NCBI GenBank assembly: GCA_016081115.2
Contig: JABTTQ020001799.1
Coordinates: 248,001 to 312,000 of the forward strand
Reading direction: 5' to 3'
DNA: 64,000 nucleotides
DNA from: Rehmannia glutinosa
Taxonomy: Eukaryota > Streptophyta > Magnoliopsida > Lamiales > Orobanchaceae
The position numbers were made by a program, and so were the translations under genes. The notes beneath the pieces are model-generated. The model saw only the letters and a program-made list of their open reading frames with translations, made no database searches and had not been told where the DNA came from. Of the stretch, positions 59,001 to 64,000 are shown in pieces (the first letter of the stretch is position 1; every line of letters starts with the position of its first letter).

Positions 59001-60485
59001 AACTTGCCCAGAGAATGGTCAGCAATTTCTGTTCAAGCATTAATCCTTCTAATGGCCAACAATGGACCACACTTTCTGGGACGAACGAATTTGAAGTACG
59101 AGCGACTCTTCACAAGAGCACCGATCCTGGCCAGCCGAACGGTGTTGTACTTAGCGCAGCCGCCACAATCTGGCTCCCGATACCTCCCAAAACGTGTTTG
59201 ATTTTTTCAGGGATGAAAGGACTCGGCCTCAGGTGAAAACAATCTCAAGCTAAGATCATAGTGATGTTTGTTTTGCATACTTATAAGCTCAAAATGCCTT
59301 ACATGTACTTTTTATCTTCTAATCTTCAAAAACTGTAGTGGGATGTTCTCTCTAATCAAAATCCTGTTCAAGAGGTTGCTCACATTGCTAATGGCTCTCA
59401 TCCAGGAAATTGCATATCCGTCCTTCGGGTAAAATTCTTTTCCCCATCATTTTCACATCATTTTCTCTCAGGATCTAGGGAGTTTATGCATACACTTAAA
59501 AAAAAGTGATTGTCAGCTTTTGGCATAAAAATGGATATTTACAAAAGAAAACTTAAAGTGGGGCTAATTACAAAAAATTCTAGAGATGATTCACAATTAC
59601 AAAATACCCCCTCAGGTTTTGATTCAACCTTAAATTTAAAGGTGTAACTGTAAAATTTCGATAAATGTTGGGGGGATTTTTGAAATTTTTTCACTTATAT
59701 AGTGGGAAGATGTAAGACGGAATTAGGCCTCAAGGTTTTTTTTGCAATTTTCAAGAACCTCTCGATTTTTTTTGTAATTAGACCGAACCTCAAAGATTTT
59801 TTTTTTTGTTTTATCCCTAAAAAAGTAGTTGTTAGTGTTTCAAATGTTAACTTCTAAAAGCAGGGGGAGGGGTACAACCAATTTCTGATTTTGCTTTTGG
59901 TTTCAGTTGGAAATATGTAAAAGCACTCTTACAGTTTATTCGCCAGGCACTCTCTTTTACAACTATGAGTACCAAAATTTTGATTGTCAGCTGCTTTTCA
60001 CTTTTAAAAGCATAAGTTATTGAAAACACGTTCATTCTCCATTAACTCCATGGAGTGCTAACAAGCTTAACTCCCTTAAATCAGGCATTCAACACAAGCC
60101 AAAACAACATGTTGATACTCCAAGAAAGCTGCATAGACTCATCAGGCTCACTCATCGTTTACTGCCCTGTCGACCTACCGGCTATCAACATAGCGATGAG
60201 TGGTGAGGATCCTTCGTACATCCCATTACTCCCATCGGGCTTCACAATTTCACCCGATGGCCGCCAGGACCACCACCAAGCCGGTGGCGGTGATGGAGCC
60301 TCAACCAGCTCCAACCCCGCCATCAGTGGTATCTCCTCAGGCTCACTAATTACTGTCGTATTCCAAATACTAGTTAGCAACCTGCCGTCTCGAGAATGAG
60401 CCCTGAATCAGTGACTACAGTTAACAACCTTATCGCAAACACTGTCCACCAAATTAAAGCAGCCTTAAATTGCAGTGCTTCCTAA
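56077..60485 (+). CDS. HDG11: HD-ZIP class IV homeodomain-START transcription factor, HDG11-like (10 exons, 3 frame breaks)
   Basis: Nuclear DNA-binding regulator of epidermal fate; HDG11 affects trichome branching and drought response in Arabidopsis. Exons: 56077-56201, 56384-56501, 56607-56795, 57336-57808, 57894-57995, 58088-58303, 58390-58570, 58965-59232, 59339-59428, 60085-60485. The total is about 722 codons, equal to Arabidopsis HDG11. Seen: a Gly/His-rich N-terminus, the homeodomain with KRYHRHTAYQIQTLEA and QIKFWFQNRRTQMK, a leucine-zipper-loop-zipper with the CPSCG loop, then START (MDKSLMADISANAMNELIRL, ALVDMFMDS, GCLIQDMPNGYSKVTWVEH) and the HD-SAD region ending VNNLIANTVHQIKAAL. 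Frame is lost in exon 4 near 57513-57522, exon 8 near 59188 (four A where five are expected) and exon 10 near 60390. Each is a net loss of one base. Confidence 0.92.
56355..56381 (+). repeat. (TG)n microsatellite at the end of HD-ZIP intron 1
   Basis: About 12-13 TG units ending one or two bases before the acceptor AG at 56382-56383, where a pyrimidine tract would normally lie. Confidence 0.9.
56848..57262. mobile_element. TIR element, TAATTACAAA family, in HD-ZIP intron 3
   Basis: Begins CCATAATTACAAATTT and ends GGGGTAGTTATTGTATTTC. The interior has CCCGTAGG and ACCCCAAAACTTAGGGG-like words. It is a diverged relative of 8616-8889, with ends less clear than in that copy. Confidence 0.4.
58590..58873. 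mobile_element. TIR element, TAATTACAAA family, in HD-ZIP intron 7
   Basis: Begins GGAATAATTACAAAATCCCC and ends GTAATTTACCCCTT. The interior has CATGAGGTTTTGG and CCTCAAGGGTTT. Same family as 8616-8889. Confidence 0.6.
59560..59818. mobile_element. TIR element, TAATTACAAA family, in HD-ZIP intron 9
   Basis: Begins GGGGCTAATTACAAAAAAT and ends TTTTATCCCTAA, with CCCCCTCAGGTTTTG inside. It sits about 15 bp before another TIR element at about 59833-60028. Confidence 0.55.
59833..60028. mobile_element. TIR element, GTGTTTGCAAA family, in HD-ZIP intron 9
   Basis: Begins GTGTTTCAAATGTTAACTTC and ends AAAAGCATAAGTTATTGAAAACAC. The interior resembles 9395-9627 (CTTTTGGTTTCAG, AAAAGCACTCTTACA). It ends 56 bp before exon 10. 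Confidence 0.55.
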
Positions 60486-61500
60486 TGCTTACATGTTTCA
60501 TGTGTTGCCAAATTTTTCCCCTCCACAATTGTCTGTCTACTTCTCGATCGGTCTACCATCCTTAAATACCGGTACAGGTCAGAAAGGAAAGAAGATTTCA
60601 GATTCATGTGTTACCAAAATGCGTGTTTGATTGCATTGAATGGAGGAAAAAGAACTAACTTTAGTTAGTTGGGGAATTTAAATGCTCCTTCGGTCTATCA
60701 CCAATAGCTGAAGAGGACATATTATTGCTGCAACATAAGCTTCTGCTACTGCTACTGCTGATGATGATCGCGCTGGCTTATCGCTGTTTTTGCTGTCGAG
60801 CTTAATTCATTACATTTTACGATGACTTTTTTTACTCTTTTTTTTTTCCAAACAGTGATTGTTTTTGGTTGAAAGAGAAGTCAAGAACGAACCGTACGTG
60901 TCGTTGTTGCTGTGTGCGTGTTCATTTTATTTCGCATTCTTGAATGTTTGAGTAGCTAAGCTTGGCTTTGTAAACACAGCAAGAAATACTGTATGGTTCG
61001 GGTATTGACTTCTGTTTTATGAACTTAATTCGTTTGTGGGATTATATCTATGGATTTTTGTCTACATTTTTGGCAAAAACTCTTCCTATGTATCTTTGAT
61101 TTTCATTCATTTTTATTTTCATGTGTGGTCCAATGTAACTATAAATACTCCATGAGAGTGTAAAAGTCATTATGTCAGTGGACGGCAACAAGAAGGATGC
61201 ACTGAGTTTTTAACCATTAGTATTTTACTAAGTTAAGGGGCTTCTATTTTTGTAGGAATTTTCGTTCAGAAGAAGATTACATATAAAAAATTTGGATTTA
61301 TATAGATCTTAAACATGAACATATTTTAAATTTATACATATCTTATTGATCCATTACAATCAGAAAACCGCAATAGCGCTGAACAAATCTTGTACCCACA
61401 TTTGTCATTAAAGAAAATCCTTTTCCCACTCCCAAAGCAGGAATATTAGGAAAGAAAAAGACCATCTACTACATGAAAGTCCAAAAAGACAACATTTTTT
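60486..61500 (+). other. HD-ZIP 3' untranslated region and downstream flank
   Basis: No coding sequence. A short CTGCTACTGCTACTGCTGATG repeat-like stretch lies near 60741. The 3' end of the transcript probably lies before about 61150. The rest is AT-rich spacer. Confidence 0.5.
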
Positions 61501-62020
61501 CAGAGTTGTCTATTAAGAAAAAACACTGTTGTAGAAAGTGGTGTTGCAGTAGGGGATACTAAATGACAACAAAAAAAACTTTGTGGTATGGAACAAAGAC
61601 AACAATGTCGCAACAATTCTACAACAGTTTTACACTGTTGTCTTTGTTCTCAACCACAACAGTTTTACACTGTTGTCTATGTTCTCAACCACAACAATTT
61701 TCCAACAATGAAAAATTGTTGTGTTTGAATGCGAATTTTGCAATTATACTCCACAATATTTTTTGATTTTTGCTACTGTAAATTACAAATTAAATTGTGA
61801 AACAAGAATAAAATATGAAATTAAACTACTTCAAATTGTATTTCATATCTCAATGTCACAAAATGCTCAAAACAATAATGATTTAGTATCAGTTATATAT
61901 AAAGTCCTCTACCAAAATAAAGTGCCTAAAACAACAGAAATTTAATATCAGTTGTACATAGAGTGTTCTACCAAAATAAAAGTGCCAAAACAACATTAAT
62001 TTTGTCTGCCAATGATCTAC
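61501..62020. mobile_element. Possible non-autonomous CACTA-like repeat with 35-bp palindromic units
   Basis: Contains CACTGTTGTAGAAAGTGGTG near 61526 and two perfect-length 35-bp tandem units at 61621-61655 and 61656-61690. Each unit starts ACAACAGTTTTACACTGTTG, a near-perfect hairpin. Further ACAACA-rich words continue to 62000. Both termini are unclear. Confidence 0.35.
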
Positions 62021-62700
62021 AAATGGTAGCTCCAAATAGTATCCACCATAGTAATTCCAACATCATCACCGCGTCCATAAACTACATGAATTACCATAAA
62101 GGAAAGAATCATAAGTAAAAACGAAGCAACATCCCACAACTTTGTTTAATATAAAGGAAAAATTTAATATAGAATATTAGTTATAAATACCTTTTCACTA
62201 GCCAATATGATTTGATACGCAATCTGCCCACTCAGAAGGCACTTCGTCGATATCTCCACGGGAGTAGTTAGCTTGTGTGAACTGTGAATAATAAATACAG
62301 ACCTCATATAAACACAAAGTTCGATGGTGTTGTAATATATAAATTAAGAAAATCTAGACAAAATATAATTACTATTGCTCGCAACGAAGAACTGTCAGTG
62401 GATGTAAGTTCTTTAACTATCTGCCTCATGTATCGCATTATGAAAAATCCACACTATAGATCATCCGGTTGTCGAGGAGCCTGTGTTAGAAACAACTTGT
62501 TAATAACAAATCCATACATAGTTCTAAATACCTACATAATAATATGTTGGTCTTTGAACCTCTCCATGTTCCTGAGATATATGATGTATTTTACACTTAT
62601 ATAGAACCTGAGACAACAAATAGATGATACAACAAGTATTGAAGTATACATGTACACGTGTTTCCATGTGGAGCTGATGGACCAAAAGGTTCTCATGTCT
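62021..62700. other. Unassigned spacer before the right-edge retroelement
   Basis: No supported gene. The open frames here have no recognised domains. Confidence 0.5.
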
Positions 62701-63573
62701 TTCTGATAAGGGTGAAATATGGTCTGGGCTGACCTATTCAGTGTAGGCCGATCTGACTAGGCCCAGCGGATTGGGCCGATCTGTTAAGACAGCAAGCGTA
62801 TTGGTCGACTTGCCTAAACCCAGCATTATGGGCCAACTCATTTAAGCCTACCACATGGGGCCGACCTGCTTAAGCCTAGTGTAGTGGGCCGATTTGTTAG
62901 CCTACCGCATGGGGCCGACCTGCTTAAGCCTAGTGTAGTGGGCCGATCTGTTAGCCTACCGCATGGGGCCTACCTGCTTAAGCCTAGTGTAGTGGGCCGA
63001 TCTATTAGCCTACCGCATGGGGCCGACCTGCTGAGCCTCAAGCATAGGGCTGATCTGTTAAACTTAGGTTGATTTGATTAAGTCCAATGTACTGGGCCGA
63101 TTTGTTAAGGCTTGTGTTTAAGTTATGCCGACTCTCACGGGCTGGTTTATCACAGTTCGGTTCCATGAGCAAAGAGGCTCTAGAACATTTTAAGGGATAA
63201 ACGCACTAGTATGACGATCTGAGGTGTCTCAGGTCAGTTTGGAGCCGAGGTCTCAGGTATGTAAACTAGGGTTTTGGAAGATCGGATCCTATCTTAATCA
63301 TGACTCTGGTACCAAATCGTAACAGAATCCTGGATTTTACGGAAACCCTAATCCAGGCTAAGGTATAAAAGTCCAAGTCCAGGTTCATTCTAAACCTAAT
63401 CACACTTTTACTTTCACATTACATTTTTACCTCTTGCTTCTCTTCCAAGTTTCTGACTTAAGCATCGGAGAGGATACGTCGGAGCCCCCCTCCTACACCC
63501 CTTTGTGCAGGTTTCGCGGAGGAGTTCGACCAGAAGGCTGATCGGTGGGAGAGGAGTATTTTCGAGAGCAACC
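62701..63573 (+). mobile_element. Element H: 5' LTR of a Ty3/gypsy retrotransposon (left end uncertain)
   Basis: The right border is set by GAGAGCAACCA just before the primer-binding site. A TATA box (TATAAAA at 63364-63370) and a C/T-rich leader (63400-63450) fit the U3/R part. A 54-bp repeat array lies inside (62827-63043). The left border could not be fixed; the second LTR lies beyond the window. Confidence 0.65.
62827..63043. repeat. 54-bp tandem repeat in the element H LTR
   Basis: Four units of 54 bp (phased at 62827, 62881, 62935 and 62989), containing GTAGTGGGCCGATCTGTTAG and CCTACCGCATGGGGCCGACC. Half-unit variants extend left to about 62730 and right to about 63100. Confidence 0.85.
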
Positions 63574-63575
63574 AA

Positions 63576-63590
63576 TTGGCACCGTCTGTG
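63576..63590 (+). other. Element H primer-binding site
   Basis: TTGGCACCGTCTGTG, two bases after the LTR end. It closely matches the TTGGCGCCGTCTGTGGG-type sites of Tat-lineage gypsy elements. Confidence 0.75.
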
Positions 63591-63628
63591 AGAAGATTGA
63601 GCGGAGACGTGAGCTTCGAGCAGTGGTT

Positions 63629-64000
63629 ATGGAGTATATAAGGAGAAATTGGAGGAAGACCTGAACCGCACACCGTTGGGAGATACTCCAGGTGGAGTTA
63701 CACAAGAAAACACTAGGCCTCCACCTCCGCCACCCTCGGTGGAGGGCGGGGGGCAGCGGCTTCCGAAGGCAGGGGTGGAGGGGCAAACACCCATGTCCGG
63801 TGGTAGTGTCGATTTGGGCCCCAATGTTTTTCGAGCAGTTGGGTGGTTTCATTACTAGGGCCATTGAGCAGACGGTGGAAAGGCGGCTGAGGGAGATGCT
63901 TCCGCCACCAACTCCGCTTGTGGTCCCTCCTCCTATGGTCCCTCCACTGGTGGTCCCCCCTCCTATGGTCCCTCTGCCCGGGGTTTCCCCAGAGGTCGGT
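63629..64000 (+). CDS. gag: Element H gag, 5' part, cut by the window edge
   Basis: Start of a gypsy gag downstream of the primer-binding site. An open stretch 63649-63858 has no clear ATG of its own and includes TPGGVTQENTRPPPPPP. Frame then shifts to one reading GGFITRAIEQTVERRLREML, followed by a proline/valine-rich repeat (VVPPPMVPPLVVPPPMVP) that runs to the window end. The nature of the product rests mainly on position after the primer-binding site. A one-base indel before about 63830 is likely. Confidence 0.5.

Overview
The window is nuclear DNA from a eudicot plant. It holds two low-copy host genes, one at each end, separated by about 46 kb of nested transposable elements. The left gene (1034-9748, plus strand) has 12 coding exons and encodes a cyclic nucleotide-gated channel of the CNGC19/20 type. 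The right gene (56077-60485, plus strand) has 10 coding exons and encodes an HD-ZIP class IV homeodomain-START transcription factor closest to HDG11. Conserved proteins, GT-AG introns in the expected phases, and lengths close to the Arabidopsis proteins support both calls. Each gene as printed carries three frame breaks. All six shorten an exon by a net one base, which looks more like a deletion-biased consensus error than decay.

The introns and flanks of both genes are packed with small DNA transposons. They include a hAT-type element with a perfect 8-bp target duplication (2863-3092), CACTA-type elements (7613-7911 and 10212-11691), and two families of TIR elements found in both genes.

The middle is a stack of LTR retrotransposons. 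From 16248 to 29518 lies element L, a large non-coding LTR element, split by element A (17770-25135). Element A is a Sirevirus-like Ty1/copia copy with gag and an envelope-like reading frame but no pol. From 30490 to 49852 lies element B, a related copia copy with gag and full-length pol but no envelope-like frame. The B 3' LTR is split by element C (38323-49450, minus strand), a Tat-lineage Ty3/gypsy element with PR, RT, RNase H, a second RNase H and INT. Element C also has a long antisense reading frame on the plus strand, with its own TATA box and two candidate introns, and a 30-bp minisatellite.

From 50.1 to 55.4 kb are several TIR-type elements rich in CCGG, CGGTT or GGCCCG words. At the right edge (about 62.7 kb to the end) another Ty3/gypsy element begins, with LTR, primer-binding site and the start of gag. 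Only the two end genes look like host genes. The rest records several rounds of insertion: B into an older TIR element, C into B, and A into L.
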